Counted from the stretch's first letter, positions 16,143 to 24,934 are shown. The stretch is 45,208 nucleotides of DNA from Elusimicrobia bacterium GWA2_51_34 (GCA_001799565.1 MGTS01000041.1:17211-62418), one strand, 5' to 3'. Program-made: numbers and translations. The notes: generated by a model not told the origin, from the letters alone.

Positions 16143-17396
16143 TTATCCCTTTCTCTTGAGGGCCTCGATCAGCTTGGGTAATATTTCATGCGCGTCGCCC
16201 ACTATTCCGTATGTGGCCACGTTAAAGATGGAAGCGCCGGGGTCTTTATTTATCGCCACGATCACATCCGACGATTTCATCCCCACTATGTGCTGGACTG
16301 CGCCTGAAATACCGAAAGCCAGATAGATACTGGGAGAGACCGTAGTTCCGCTTTGCCCCACCTGGCGGGTTTTTTCCTTGAAACCCAGATCCACTGCGGC
16401 CCTTGAAGCGCCTACCATGCCCCCCAGCAGGCGCGCCAGCTCTTCAAGAGTTTTGAATTTTTCTTTTGTTTTCATGCCGCGGCCGCCTGAAACCACAATT
16501 TTGGCGTCGCTTATTTTAAGGGCGCCGGGCTCGCGCGTGATCTTTCTTTCCAGAACTTTAACGCGGCGCAGAGTTTTGTCTATTTTAATTTCTTCGCGCA
16601 GCAGCACGGCCGTTTTACCGTAAACCGGGTCGGAGATTTTCATTACATTGGGGCGCACAGTGGCCATCTGCGGCCTGGAGTTTGGGCTTAAGATGTCGGC
16701 CATGATATTGCCGCCGAATGCGGGGCGCGACTGCAGCAGCAGGCCGTCCTTTATGGCAAGCCCCGTACAATCCGCTGTTAAACCGACATAAAGCGCGGCG
16801 GCCACGCGCGGAGCCAGGTCCCTGCCCTGTATGGTGGCCGGATAAAGCATGACCGCGGGCTTATGCCGGTTGACAAGCGCCGTGATAGCGGTGGAAAAAA
16901 TATCGGTATTGTATTCAAAAAACTCCGGATTTTCCACAAGGTACATCTTATCGGCGTCAAGCGCGCCCAGTTCTTTTTCATAAGCGCGGTTCTTGTCGGT
17001 CAACACCACCGCGCAGAGTTCCTGTCCTAGTTCATCGGCAAGTTTGCGGCCGGCCGACAACAATTCAAACGTAACCGGCTTTATTTTTCTCGCGCCCTCT
17101 ATTACAGCTTCAGCCTGCGGCTTACCCGCCGGAGCCGCGCGGTGAGCGGACGCCTTATCTTCCGGCTCCGAGAGCTCCACAAATACCCACACGCCTTTAT
17201 AGTTTGAGAAATCCTTTAAAACCGACTCTTCCCTGACAATATTTATGGCCTCCACGGGACAGATCTGCACACAGGCTCCGCACAGCGTGCAGGCCTCGTT
17301 TATAACGGCCTTCTTTTCCATCATCTGTATCGCCGCGAAAGGGCAGACCGGCACGCATTTGCCGCAACCTATGCATTTCTGGGAAACTTCAATCAT
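16143..17396 (-). CDS. etfA: Electron transfer flavoprotein alpha subunit with N-terminal 2[4Fe-4S] ferredoxin domain
   Basis: 417 residues. Residues 1-60 form a bacterial-type ferredoxin with two CxxCxxCxxxCP clusters (Cys8, 11, 14, 18 and Cys36, 39, 42, 46). The rest is EtfA, with the C-terminal FAD-binding region VGQSGTTVSPSIYLAFG, AVQH and VAINKD. Of EtfA proteins, the ferredoxin-extended type is known from electron-bifurcating complexes such as LctC and CarE of Acetobacterium woodii. This points to coupling NADH oxidation with reduction of ferredoxin and an acyl-CoA or 2-hydroxyacid partner. AGGAG lies 7 nt ahead of the ATG. It is transcribed after acyl-CoA dehydrogenase and etfB. A gap of about 136 bp with an inverted-arm element separates it from etfB, which is unusual for this gene pair. 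Confidence 0.93.
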   Translation of the reverse strand: MIEVSQKCIGCGKCVPVCPFAAIQMMEKKAVINEACTLCGACVQICPVEAINIVREESVLKDFSNYKGVWVFVELSEPEDKASAHRAAPAGKPQAEAVIEGARKIKPVTFELLSAGRKLADELGQELCAVVLTDKNRAYEKELGALDADKMYLVENPEFFEYNTDIFSTAITALVNRHKPAVMLYPATIQGRDLAPRVAAALYVGLTADCTGLAIKDGLLLQSRPAFGGNIMADILSPNSRPQMATVRPNVMKISDPVYGKTAVLLREEIKIDKTLRRVKVLERKITREPGALKISDAKIVVSGGRGMKTKEKFKTLEELARLLGGMVGASRAAVDLGFKEKTRQVGQSGTTVSPSIYLAFGISGAVQHIVGMKSSDVIVAINKDPGASIFNVATYGIVGDAHEILPKLIEALKRKG

Positions 17397-17420
17397 AAAT
17401 AAGCTCCTACAACTTTGTTC

Positions 17421-17520
17421 GCTAGTAGGCTGGTATGCTAGTAGGCTAGTAGGCTAAGAGGCTCGAAAAAGCACGCCCACTTCCTCCGCCGGCATACCCG
17501 CCTACCAGCTTACTAGCCTG
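17421..17520. repeat. Intergenic inverted-arm element K (unit CTAGTAGGCTGGTATG)
   Basis: Left arm 17421-17456 (CTAGTAGGCTGGTATGCTAG...) and right arm about 17490-17520 (GGCATACCCGCCTACCAGCT...) are inverted copies. It separates etfA from etfB, genes that are normally adjacent or overlapping. Confidence 0.7.
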
Positions 17521-17532
17521 CCCGCGCTATTT

Positions 17533-18324
17533 TCATTCCTCAATAAATCGCTCTTTTTTCATTATTTCCAGCAGTTTATCCACCGCTTGATGAACGGAAC
17601 CATGCGTCATCTGCGCTTTGCCTTTGAGCGGCGGCGGATAGATTTTGTTTACCTGCGTGGGCGAGCCTTTAAGCCCCAGGTAGCGTTCTTCGGCCCCGAT
17701 GTCCGCGGCCGACCATACCTGGTAAGGCTTCGCAAGAGCCGCGTGTATGTCCGGAAAAGAGGGATAGTCGGGCGCATAGTCAGGCGGCATTATCATTGTA
17801 AAAAGCGCGGGTGGTTTGACTTCAACTACTTCATAACCGTTATCAATGAGCTTTTTTACTATAAACTTTTTCCCGTCAAGGTCGATATGTTCGCAGAAAG
17901 TAACCTGCGCTATGCCGAGTTGCTGCGCCACGCCGGGCCCCACCTGGGCGGTGTCGCCGTCTATGGCCTGCATACCGCACAAAATAAGGTCCAGCTTACC
18001 CGATTTTTTGGCCGCGCGCGACAGCGCGTAGGAAGTGGCCCAGGTGTCGGAACCGGCAAACGCCATGTCGGAAAGCAATACGCCGTCGTCGGCGCCAAGC
18101 GCCAGCGCGAGCTGCACCACGCTTTTCGCCTGCGGCGGACCCATGGAAATAACAGTAACCCTGAAACCGTGCTTTTTTTTCAGTTCAAGGGCGCTCTGCA
18201 GCGCGAAATGGTCGTACGGATTTATTATGCTCGGCACTCCGGCCCTTATCAGCGTGCCGGTTTCCGGGTTTATTTTCACTTCAGTGGTGTCGGGCACCTG
18301 CTTGATAAAAACGGCAATGTGCAT
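17533..18324 (-). CDS. etfB: Electron transfer flavoprotein beta subunit
   Basis: 263 residues, full length. It begins MHIAVFIKQVPDTTEVKI and carries the nucleotide-binding region GMQAIDGDTAQVGP and the loop SDMAFAGSDTWATSYAL. In bifurcating Etf the beta subunit holds the bifurcating FAD; DGDTAQVGP fits that group, but sequence alone does not settle it. AAGGAG lies 7 nt ahead of the ATG, within a stretch repeated exactly ahead of the dehydrogenase gene. It pairs with EtfA downstream and the acyl-CoA dehydrogenase upstream. Confidence 0.94.
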   Translation of the reverse strand: MHIAVFIKQVPDTTEVKINPETGTLIRAGVPSIINPYDHFALQSALELKKKHGFRVTVISMGPPQAKSVVQLALALGADDGVLLSDMAFAGSDTWATSYALSRAAKKSGKLDLILCGMQAIDGDTAQVGPGVAQQLGIAQVTFCEHIDLDGKKFIVKKLIDNGYEVVEVKPPALFTMIMPPDYAPDYPSFPDIHAALAKPYQVWSAADIGAEERYLGLKGSPTQVNKIYPPPLKGKAQMTHGSVHQAVDKLLEIMKKERFIEE

Positions 18325-18331
18325 GAATAAT

Positions 18332-18480
18332 CTCCTTAAATTTTATCGATGGCAACTGACCGCAACAGAAGGCTACTGAAAGCAACAGAAAGTTTTGCTG
18401 CGGTTTTTCTTACCTTCCGTGGCTTTCTGTCGCATTCCTTTGCTTTCCACTGCTATAATTTTACTTGGCCTTAAACGTCT
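18332..18480. repeat. 149-bp direct repeat, copy P (etfB leader to dehydrogenase 3' end)
   Basis: Aligns without a gap to 20102-20250; I count 13 mismatches in 149 (about 91%). It starts in the etfB ribosome-binding site, contains inverted arms built on GCAACAGAAGGCTACTGAAA, and includes the stop codon and last six codons of the acyl-CoA dehydrogenase gene. Confidence 0.9.
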
Positions 18481-20095
18481 GCTTCAGTTTCGCGGCCACA
18501 ATGTCCATGTCGGCCGTAAGGCCTTTCTGGGCCGCGGCGGCGCCGGCCACATCAACGGAAAGATTAACCTCTCCCTCGGCGGTGCCCAGAACCAGGGCCG
18601 CGCCCTCTACGGCTATAGTAAGCGCGGCTTCCCGGGCAAAAACACGGGCCATTGCCCGCCAACCCTGCGCGTCAAAGCGTACCGACTCGCTGTATTTTTC
18701 TTTGGCGGCGGCGCCCGAAAAAACATAAGCGGCCTCGCCCATGGTTATAAGCCTGCCGAGTTTAAAAGTTATATGCTGGTGGCGGGTGAGCTTTTGCACG
18801 CGGCATTCTTCAAGAACAGCCGCAAGCGAGCGCAACGCCAGGGCGCAGGCTTCAGCCCCCACATCGGCATTTGCCGTGTGCAAAGCGTCCATTTTGTCCG
18901 CCAGATCCAGGTAATACCTGCCCCTCGTTTTTAAATGTTCCTGCCAGCGGCCCCGGTAAATGGTCATTTCCAGCACTTCGCTGGTGCCCTCGTAAATGCA
19001 GGTGATCTTAACATCCCTCTTGATTTTTTCAACCGCAAAGTCGTGCGTGTAGCCGTAGCCGCCAAGCGCCTGTATGGCGTCTTCCGCCGCTTTATTGCCG
19101 GACTCGGTGGCAAAATATTTGGCAACCGCGCCCTCGGTCTGCAGGCCGTGCTCGCCCGAGTCAAGGCGGTTGGCGGTTTCTTCTATATAGGCGCGGGCGG
19201 CTTCAAGTCTTACAATGTTGGGCACCAGAAACTTGTGGGTGTAGCCCTGCTTATCGGAAAGCGGGCCGCCCGCCTGTATCCTCTGCTGGCTGTAGCGCGC
19301 GGCTATCTCAATAGCCTCAAGCCCCGCCCCAAGGCCGAAAGCCGCCACCATAAGGCGGGTATAGCCGAAAACAGCCTGCGCCTGTAAAAGCCCCTTGCCT
19401 TCTTCAAGGCCTATCAGGTTTTCAACCGGCACATAAACATTGTCAAGTGAAAGCCCCGCCGTGTTTGAAAGCCGTATGCCGTGCTTGTCTTCGTGCTTAT
19501 TGGGAGAAAACCCTTCCATGTCCCGCTCAACTATAAACCACGAAGGCCCGCCGGGCGCCAGGGCCAGCACCGTGTAAATATCGGCCACTCCGCCGTTTGA
19601 GATCCATTGTTTGGCGCCGGTCAGACAGTAGCCGGTCAGCTTGCCGTTTTTTACCACATGCTCGGCCCTTGTTTTTAAATTAACCAGATCGGAGCCGGCG
19701 TCCGGCTCGGTGGCGGCATAAGCCACAAACGACCGCTCCTTGGCTATTTTTGTAAGCCATTTTTCCTTCTGCTCCTCGGTTCCGCCGACATTAAGAGGAT
19801 CGGTGCCCAGAAAAGTGGCGAATACCGAGGTGGCAATGCCGAGGTCAATGCGGGCCAGCGCCTCGCAAACCCTGTAAATATCAAAAGTTCCGCCCGAAAC
19901 ACCGCCGTACTTGACCGGGATCATCAGCAGATGCACGCCTAAAATAGCCGGATCATACATCTCTTTCAATATTTCAGCCGGGAACTCGTTGTCGGTGTCG
20001 TGCCGGCGTATGAAGTCAAAAGGCAGCCGCCTTTTAGCGTATTCACGCAGACTGTCCAGCATCAGGTTTCTTGAAATAGCGTCAATGCTTGCCAT
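18461..20095 (-). CDS. Acyl-CoA dehydrogenase, long form
   Basis: 544 residues: about 380 of standard acyl-CoA dehydrogenase fold plus a C-terminal helical extension of about 160 residues, seen in some Etf-linked family members. Signatures: AATEPDAGSD (about 127-136), LTGAKQWISNGG (about 158-169), QALGGYGYTHDFAVEK (342-357) and the catalytic IYEGTSEV with base Glu369, the position used by short-chain acyl-CoA dehydrogenase. It would oxidise an acyl-CoA to the 2-enoyl-CoA, or run in reverse with bifurcating Etf. AAGGAG lies 6 nt ahead of the ATG. The gene lies between two 149-bp direct repeats, one of which includes its own last codons. Chain-length specificity cannot be read. Confidence 0.92.
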   Translation of the reverse strand: MASIDAISRNLMLDSLREYAKRRLPFDFIRRHDTDNEFPAEILKEMYDPAILGVHLLMIPVKYGGVSGGTFDIYRVCEALARIDLGIATSVFATFLGTDPLNVGGTEEQKEKWLTKIAKERSFVAYAATEPDAGSDLVNLKTRAEHVVKNGKLTGYCLTGAKQWISNGGVADIYTVLALAPGGPSWFIVERDMEGFSPNKHEDKHGIRLSNTAGLSLDNVYVPVENLIGLEEGKGLLQAQAVFGYTRLMVAAFGLGAGLEAIEIAARYSQQRIQAGGPLSDKQGYTHKFLVPNIVRLEAARAYIEETANRLDSGEHGLQTEGAVAKYFATESGNKAAEDAIQALGGYGYTHDFAVEKIKRDVKITCIYEGTSEVLEMTIYRGRWQEHLKTRGRYYLDLADKMDALHTANADVGAEACALALRSLAAVLEECRVQKLTRHQHITFKLGRLITMGEAAYVFSGAAAKEKYSESVRFDAQGWRAMARVFAREAALTIAVEGAALVLGTAEGEVNLSVDVAGAAAAQKGLTADMDIVAAKLKQTFKAK

Positions 20096-20101
20096 TTAGA
20101 A

Positions 20102-20250
20102 CTCCTTAAATTTTATCGATAGCAACTGACCGCAACAGAAGGCTACTGAAAGCAACATAAAGTTTTGCCGAGTTTTTTCTTACCTTCCGTGGCATTCTGT
20201 TGCATTCCTTTGCCTTCCGCGGCTATAACTTTATTTTGCCTTAAACGTCT
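20102..20250. repeat. 149-bp direct repeat, copy Q (dehydrogenase leader to FTCD 3' end)
   Basis: Second copy of the repeat at 18332-18480. Its right end repeats the last codons of the dehydrogenase (on the minus strand AGACGTTTAAGGCAAAATAA), but here they are read in another frame and supply the final residues and stop codon of the FTCD gene. This is a fossil tail of a second dehydrogenase copy, or a duplicated junction. Confidence 0.9.
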
Positions 20251-21722
20251 CCCGCCGTTACATACCCTTTAACTTCTTCCACTATTTTTTTACCGTACAC
20301 CTTGTCTTCAAGGCCTTCAGCGTTAATAAAAACATTCTCAGCCGCGCAGCGGATGGCCGCCTGCAGCAGATAGCGGGCGCTTCTGTAATCCGAGACTACC
20401 TGCGCGGAGACAAGGTCCGCGCAAGCTACAAGGCCCGCCAGAGCCTCCGCCGACAGGCGCGCCGTATTAAGCGGCACCTCGGCCGCGTACTTAAGGGCGG
20501 CCTGCATTTTAGCTTTGCGCTCAGGGTTGTCTTTCGGCAGTTTCAGAGCCGCCATGAAAACATTAAAAGAAGCCGAATCCTCGCTCACACAGTTTTGCAG
20601 GGCGGCTTTATACTCCCCCAGCTTTTCACGCCGGGCGTTAATAACGGGTTTTTTAGACTCTTCAAGCTTTTTACCGCGCAGGGTTATACCCAAAGCCATC
20701 TGCCCCAGGGCGCAGCCCATGGCTCCGCTGACCGCGCCGGCTGACCCCCCTCCCGGAGTGGGCTCGGTATTGGCCAGCGCGTCCACAAAAAGCCCCGCGC
20801 CTGCCTGCCAGGAACTGAGAAGTTTCAGAAGTTTTGTTTCCAAAACCTGGGTGTCTTTGCTGAAGTCCTTTACATTAAGAGCCTCAACGGCGTAGTCGGT
20901 AATGGCTTCCTGCGTAGTAAGGCCGATAAGTTCGGTTCCGGTAATCGCTATATTTTTAGGGGCCAGGTCTTTGGCCATTTCGTCCATTACGCGCTTGACG
21001 GAGGTGGTCCGATAATCGGTCAGCACGGTTGAAATCTGCACCTGCCCCCTGGATTCCAGAAAAATTTCCTTGGCACGGAGCGACGGCAGTCCGCCTCCTG
21101 AAGTGCGTATCTTACGCGCCAGAACCTTGGCGAAAGCCATGTCGGTGGTGGCCAGGTTCACATTGAAATTTACTATCTGGTTGCGGGCGCCCACGGCCAT
21201 AGCGCCGGCAGTCGGATGTATCCGGTTAGGACCGAAGTCCGGCACACGGTCAGGATTTTTTCCTATTTCTTCGCGCAGACCTTCAAACTGCCCCTTGCGC
21301 ACCTTTGCAAGGTCCCTCCGGTTTTCATTACGGGCGGCCTTGTCGTAAAGATACACGGGGATATTCAGTTCCCGGCCTATTCGTTCACCGGCGATTTCAG
21401 CCAGTTTCACGCATTCCTCAAGGGTGGAATCCATTATGGGAATGAACGGGGCCACATCGGTGGCGCCCATGCGGGGGTGTTCGCCTTTATGGTGATTAAG
21501 GTCTATAAGGCCGGCGGCTTTTTTGGTAACGGCAAACATCGCCTCGGCGGCGGTTTCAAGCGGAGCTATAAAAGTGAGCACCGTGCGGTTATGGTCCGCG
21601 TCTTTTTCAACGTCCAGCACCAGCACGCCAGGCACGCTCCTGGCGGCGTCCACTATCCGGTTTATCTTATCAAGGTCCCGGCCCTCGCTGAAATTAGGCA
21701 CACATTCCACAAATTTGCCCAC
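20241..21722 (-). CDS. ftcD: Fused glutamate formimidoyltransferase / formimidoyl-THF cyclodeaminase
   Basis: 493 residues. Residues 1-300 are the formiminotransferase (KFVECVPNFSEGRD, catalytic His82 in GEHPRMGATDVAP). About 310-485 is the cyclodeaminase (FVDALANTEPTPGGGSAGA). Together they move the formimino group of formiminoglutamate to tetrahydrofolate, release ammonia and leave 5,10-methenyl-THF plus glutamate, completing the hut pathway encoded at 4366-9697. Many bacteria carry the two activities separately or use other routes; the fused form is best known from animals. GTG start at 21720-21722 with GGAGG 4 nt ahead. The last codons lie within direct repeat Q, so the original C-terminus may have been replaced. 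Confidence 0.95.
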   Translation of the reverse strand: MGKFVECVPNFSEGRDLDKINRIVDAARSVPGVLVLDVEKDADHNRTVLTFIAPLETAAEAMFAVTKKAAGLIDLNHHKGEHPRMGATDVAPFIPIMDSTLEECVKLAEIAGERIGRELNIPVYLYDKAARNENRRDLAKVRKGQFEGLREEIGKNPDRVPDFGPNRIHPTAGAMAVGARNQIVNFNVNLATTDMAFAKVLARKIRTSGGGLPSLRAKEIFLESRGQVQISTVLTDYRTTSVKRVMDEMAKDLAPKNIAITGTELIGLTTQEAITDYAVEALNVKDFSKDTQVLETKLLKLLSSWQAGAGLFVDALANTEPTPGGGSAGAVSGAMGCALGQMALGITLRGKKLEESKKPVINARREKLGEYKAALQNCVSEDSASFNVFMAALKLPKDNPERKAKMQAALKYAAEVPLNTARLSAEALAGLVACADLVSAQVVSDYRSARYLLQAAIRCAAENVFINAEGLEDKVYGKKIVEEVKGYVTAGDV

Positions 21723-21782
21723 AATGCCTCCAAAAAAATCGGAATACGCCTCCCGCCCGGACGCGCGTATATATAATATGAA

Positions 21783-22913
21783 TTATACTAATTTTCGGGA
21801 GGACAGGAGTTCACGGTAATAGGCTAGCGTGCGCGCGCCCATTATTTCCACGGTAAAATTATTCCGCACCAGGGCGACGGCGTTTTTGGAAAGTACGGCG
21901 CGCAACGATTCATCTTTAAGCAGGGTTTCCACGCGCTCAGCAAGGGCGGCGCCGTCGCCCGGGGGAAAAAGCAGGCCGGTAACGCCGTCTTTTACTATTT
22001 CGCAGTTACCGGAGATATCGCTGACGGCGGCAGGTACCCCCATGGCCAGCGACTCCCTTATGCTGCCGCTCAGAGCTTCGCCTTTTACAGCCGCGTTTAC
22101 GCTCACCGAAGCGACGGAAAGCAGACGCTCCACATCGTTGCGCAGGCCAAGAAAGCGGGCTTTTTCCGGCGGCAGGCCTTCACGGTCATAAAGCGTTTTA
22201 AGTTCCGGTGAATCCGTGTTTAGACCCGCAAAAACAAGTATAAAATCCAGCCCCCTGGAGTAAAGCATTCTGGCGGCTTTCAGCAATACATGCTGGCCCT
22301 TGTGGAAACTGAAGTTGCCCACCAGCATTACAACCGGCAGGCCCGGCGGCAGGCGCAGTTCTTCCGTTATGGCGGGCGCCGGCGGCTGCGGAAAAAAGAG
22401 GGTGATGTCGGCGCCGCTGTAGATGGTCCGCACATGGCTTTCGGGCAAGCCATAGGCCGTAAGCAGGCCGCGCACCGATTCGGCCACGGCTATAAAACCG
22501 TCTATCAGGCTGCTTTTGTATTTCAGCCTGGCGGAGAAAGTGGTAATAATCGGGTGGGACACCCTTCGCGTTACTATAAACAGAGGCTTATGCCGCGCCA
22601 GAAATTTTGCGATAAGGCCCATGGCGTGCGCCTTGGGGTGATGGGCATGCAGAACATCCGGCCTCCGCGCGTTTATCAGGCGGGCTAGCGCGAAGGCGGT
22701 TTTAAGGTCATAGTCGCGCCGGGGCCTGAAATTAACCACTTCGAAACCTTTCGCGGCGGCCTTCCGGCCAAGGTCTCCGTCCGGGGGACAGGCAAAAATA
22801 TTCAGGTGCCCGGCTTCGCGCAGCTGGCACGCCAGAAAAAGAGCCTGAGCGGCGCCGCCTGACCAGCCGTAGCTTTCCGTTATGTGCAGTATTTTTAATT
22901 TGTCAGCGCTCAT
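21783..22913 (-). CDS. GT4-family glycosyltransferase
   Basis: 376 residues with a GT-B fold: N-terminal ILHITESYGWSGGAAQALFL (acceptor side) and C-terminal nucleotide-sugar domain with LVGNFSFHKGQHVLLKAA, FLGLRNDVERLL and the EX7E element in KGEALSGSIRESLAMG. Similar to retaining transferases that build cell-surface polysaccharide or LPS core. Donor and acceptor are unknown. It lies 60 bp upstream of ftcD in the same direction, with no repeat element between, and has its own likely promoter. No other polysaccharide genes are nearby. Confidence 0.85.
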   Translation of the reverse strand: MSADKLKILHITESYGWSGGAAQALFLACQLREAGHLNIFACPPDGDLGRKAAAKGFEVVNFRPRRDYDLKTAFALARLINARRPDVLHAHHPKAHAMGLIAKFLARHKPLFIVTRRVSHPIITTFSARLKYKSSLIDGFIAVAESVRGLLTAYGLPESHVRTIYSGADITLFFPQPPAPAITEELRLPPGLPVVMLVGNFSFHKGQHVLLKAARMLYSRGLDFILVFAGLNTDSPELKTLYDREGLPPEKARFLGLRNDVERLLSVASVSVNAAVKGEALSGSIRESLAMGVPAAVSDISGNCEIVKDGVTGLLFPPGDGAALAERVETLLKDESLRAVLSKNAVALVRNNFTVEIMGARTLAYYRELLSSRKLV

Positions 22914-22949
22914 CTTAGTTCGGGAGTGAAAGATTTAAAGCCCGCGATG

Positions 22950-22958
22950 ATTATAACA
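22950..22958 (-). promoter_or_regulatory. Extended -10 promoter of the glycosyltransferase gene
   Basis: On the minus strand TGTTATAAT, a perfect TATAAT preceded by TGn, lies 37 nt upstream of the ATG at 22913. No good -35 hexamer is visible, as is common for extended -10 promoters. Predicted start near 22943, giving a 5' leader of about 30 nt. Confidence 0.5.
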
Positions 22959-23048
22959 AAAAAGCCGCAAGGCGACGAAAAAGCTGATAAAACACATTTC
23001 AGCTTCAAGACAGACTGCTCCGATTGCTTAAACCATCCCCTGTATAAA

Positions 23049-23076
23049 CGAAAAACCCGCTTTTAGCGGGTTTTCG
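23049..23076. terminator. Bidirectional intrinsic terminator
   Basis: A 10-bp stem (AAAACCCGCT 23052-23061, AGCGGGTTTT 23065-23074) with a 3-nt loop and T-runs on both strands. It would end transcripts running left from the histidine kinase at 23566. Confidence 0.75.
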
Positions 23077-23167
23077 CATCCCCTTATTACGGGGAGTTCA
23101 CATTTGGCGGTCCCTATTCGGGTTAACAGCCATATATAGTATTGCAGACGCACCCCAGCTTGTCAAG

Positions 23168-23564
23168 GCCCAATTTAAAACTGCTAATTACAAATTAAAA
23201 GTGCACATTCTGTTTTTCATACAAATTCACTGGGGTCGACGGCGAATTCTTGTATCGCTCCAAGATCGGGTTTTTAGGGAAGAATCCCGTAGTCTTACGC
23301 CGGTTCCGGAACTCACCTGAAAGCAATGCTTTCAGGCTCAAACATCCTCGCCGTCCCTGTGGGATTCGCTTCAGACCACGGGATTAAAACCCTTAAGGAG
23401 CGATATAAGAATTCACCGTCAACTTTATCCTATTTATTTTCATGTATTGGTGCCCCGCCCTTTCCATGATAAAGCCTAATCGCCCGCCCAATAATGAGTG
23501 TGCACTTTTAATTCGTCAACTGTGCACTTTTAAAAAATTCCTAACAGGCCCAAATTAGAACTGT
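23168..23564. mobile_element. Possible remnant of an insertion sequence or MITE
   Basis: Perfect 15-bp inverted repeats AATTAAAAGTGCACA (23193-23207) and TGTGCACTTTTAATT (23499-23513) bound about 320 bp. A second direct copy TGTGCACTTTTAA follows at 23521-23533. Outside lie near-identical 17-mers GGCCCAATTTAAAACTG (23168-23184) and GGCCCAAATTAGAACTG (23548-23564). Inside are a 24-bp inverted repeat (23237-23260 against 23397-23420, 22 of 24) and a perfect 9-bp hairpin CCTGAAAGC-AAT-GCTTTCAGG (23316-23336). Repeated end motifs of this kind occur in IS21-like elements, but no transposase is left. The interior has no open frame worth reporting. Confidence 0.55.
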
Positions 23565-23565
23565 A

Positions 23566-24909
23566 CTATTTTTTATCTTTTTTTGTCTCCGCCTTAACAG
23601 CTCCGGAAACTTCGCGCCGGTTCTCCGCCGTTACCGGCAGAGAGAAACAAAAACAGGCGTTTTTGCCCGGTTCGCTTTTAACTTCCAGCGAACTGCCGTG
23701 CAGCAGCAGCATGTCGTTGCAGATCTTAAGCCCAAGCCCGAAACCCTCAGCGGCGGCCTGGCCTTCCCCTGTCCTGAAAAATTCCGTCTTTATCCTTTCT
23801 ATGTCGGCGGCGGCGATGCCTAGACCGGAATTTTCTATGCTAAAAGTTATGTGGCCGGCTTTCTGTACGTCCGGCGCCAGCCGGACCGCTATCCGGCCGT
23901 TTTCCGGGGTGTACTTGACGGCGTTGCCCATCAGGTTGGAGATAACCAGCGCCAGCGCCTCATGATCGGCTTCAACCACGCCCGGCCCCATAGGCATGTC
24001 GAGCGAAAAAGAGATCTTCTTCCTGCGCATCAGCTCTTCCATGGCCGTCGCGGAGCCTGACACCAGGTCGCGCAGCGCCAGCGGCTTCTTTTCTATCCTG
24101 AACCGGCCGGCCTCCATCCTGGCCTCGTTCAGGATGTTTTTCACATAAAGCTTCAGAGAGTTCCGCTGATAGTCAAGAGCCCGGTATAGGCCCGATCGCG
24201 AAGCGTCGCTTTTTTTAAGGTCGGATTCCTCCAGCATGAAAATGGCGGCGTCAATGACCGTGAGCGCGTTGTTGAATTCATGGCTGACGGTGTGCACCAT
24301 GGCTGATTTTAACGCGGAAGATTTTTGCTCCTTGCGCATCAAAGACCTTATCTCCAGCAGCAGCCCCATGGCGCCCAGCGCCGCCAGAAAAATCAGCAGC
24401 AGCTTATGCGTGGCGGCGGCCAGGCGGTATTTCATGGTCTCGCTGTTTATCGCCACGGCGATGGTGCCAAGCCGCCTGTTCCCCACGGTAACAGGTTCTG
24501 AAAAATAAAAATAATCCAGACCGTCAGCGCCCCTGAAAACCTGCGTCAGGGGACCCCCGGAGTTTCTTGCCGCGGCCCCCTCGCGGCTCGCGTCCATGTT
24601 CCCTATTTTGTCAGGGTCGGAGTGGGAGCGTATCCTGCCGGTGCCGTCGGCCACCACGGCATATTTTATTACCTTATCCAGCAGCAAAGTGTGAACAAGG
24701 AAATGCAGCGAGAACAGGTCTTCTTTCGGGAACATGGCCGTACCCGCCCTCTTTGAAGATATTGCGGCGCGCAGGCGCATATCCTTGAAGACGGAGTTTC
24801 TGGCATCCTCCAGTATAAGGCCGGCGGTGCCCAGTATAAGAAGGAATACCAGCGCGGAAACGACGAGAGAGATGTTTATGGCTATCTCCCTGAGCCTTAA
24901 TATCTTCAT
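23566..24909 (-). CDS. Membrane sensor histidine kinase
   Basis: 447 residues from ATG 24909; a longer frame to 24954 would overlap the lipoprotein gene and has no start with a usable ribosome-binding site. Membrane helices lie at about 12-33 and 168-188 with an extracytoplasmic sensor of about 130 residues between. HisKA-like region with phospho-accepting His210 in HTVSHEFNNALTV, an atypical match to the usual SHELRTPL. The HATPase has an N box (ISNLMGNAVKYTPENG) and G2-like GFGLGLKI; the G1 motif (ENSGLGIAA) lacks the usual Asp, which in this fold contacts adenine. No response regulator is adjacent. It follows the small lipoprotein gene at 26 bp. Confidence 0.85.
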   Translation of the reverse strand: MKILRLREIAINISLVVSALVFLLILGTAGLILEDARNSVFKDMRLRAAISSKRAGTAMFPKEDLFSLHFLVHTLLLDKVIKYAVVADGTGRIRSHSDPDKIGNMDASREGAAARNSGGPLTQVFRGADGLDYFYFSEPVTVGNRRLGTIAVAINSETMKYRLAAATHKLLLIFLAALGAMGLLLEIRSLMRKEQKSSALKSAMVHTVSHEFNNALTVIDAAIFMLEESDLKKSDASRSGLYRALDYQRNSLKLYVKNILNEARMEAGRFRIEKKPLALRDLVSGSATAMEELMRRKKISFSLDMPMGPGVVEADHEALALVISNLMGNAVKYTPENGRIAVRLAPDVQKAGHITFSIENSGLGIAAADIERIKTEFFRTGEGQAAAEGFGLGLKICNDMLLLHGSSLEVKSEPGKNACFCFSLPVTAENRREVSGAVKAETKKDKK

Positions 24910-24934
24910 TGTATTTGGGTTCTGCGGCGGAAGT

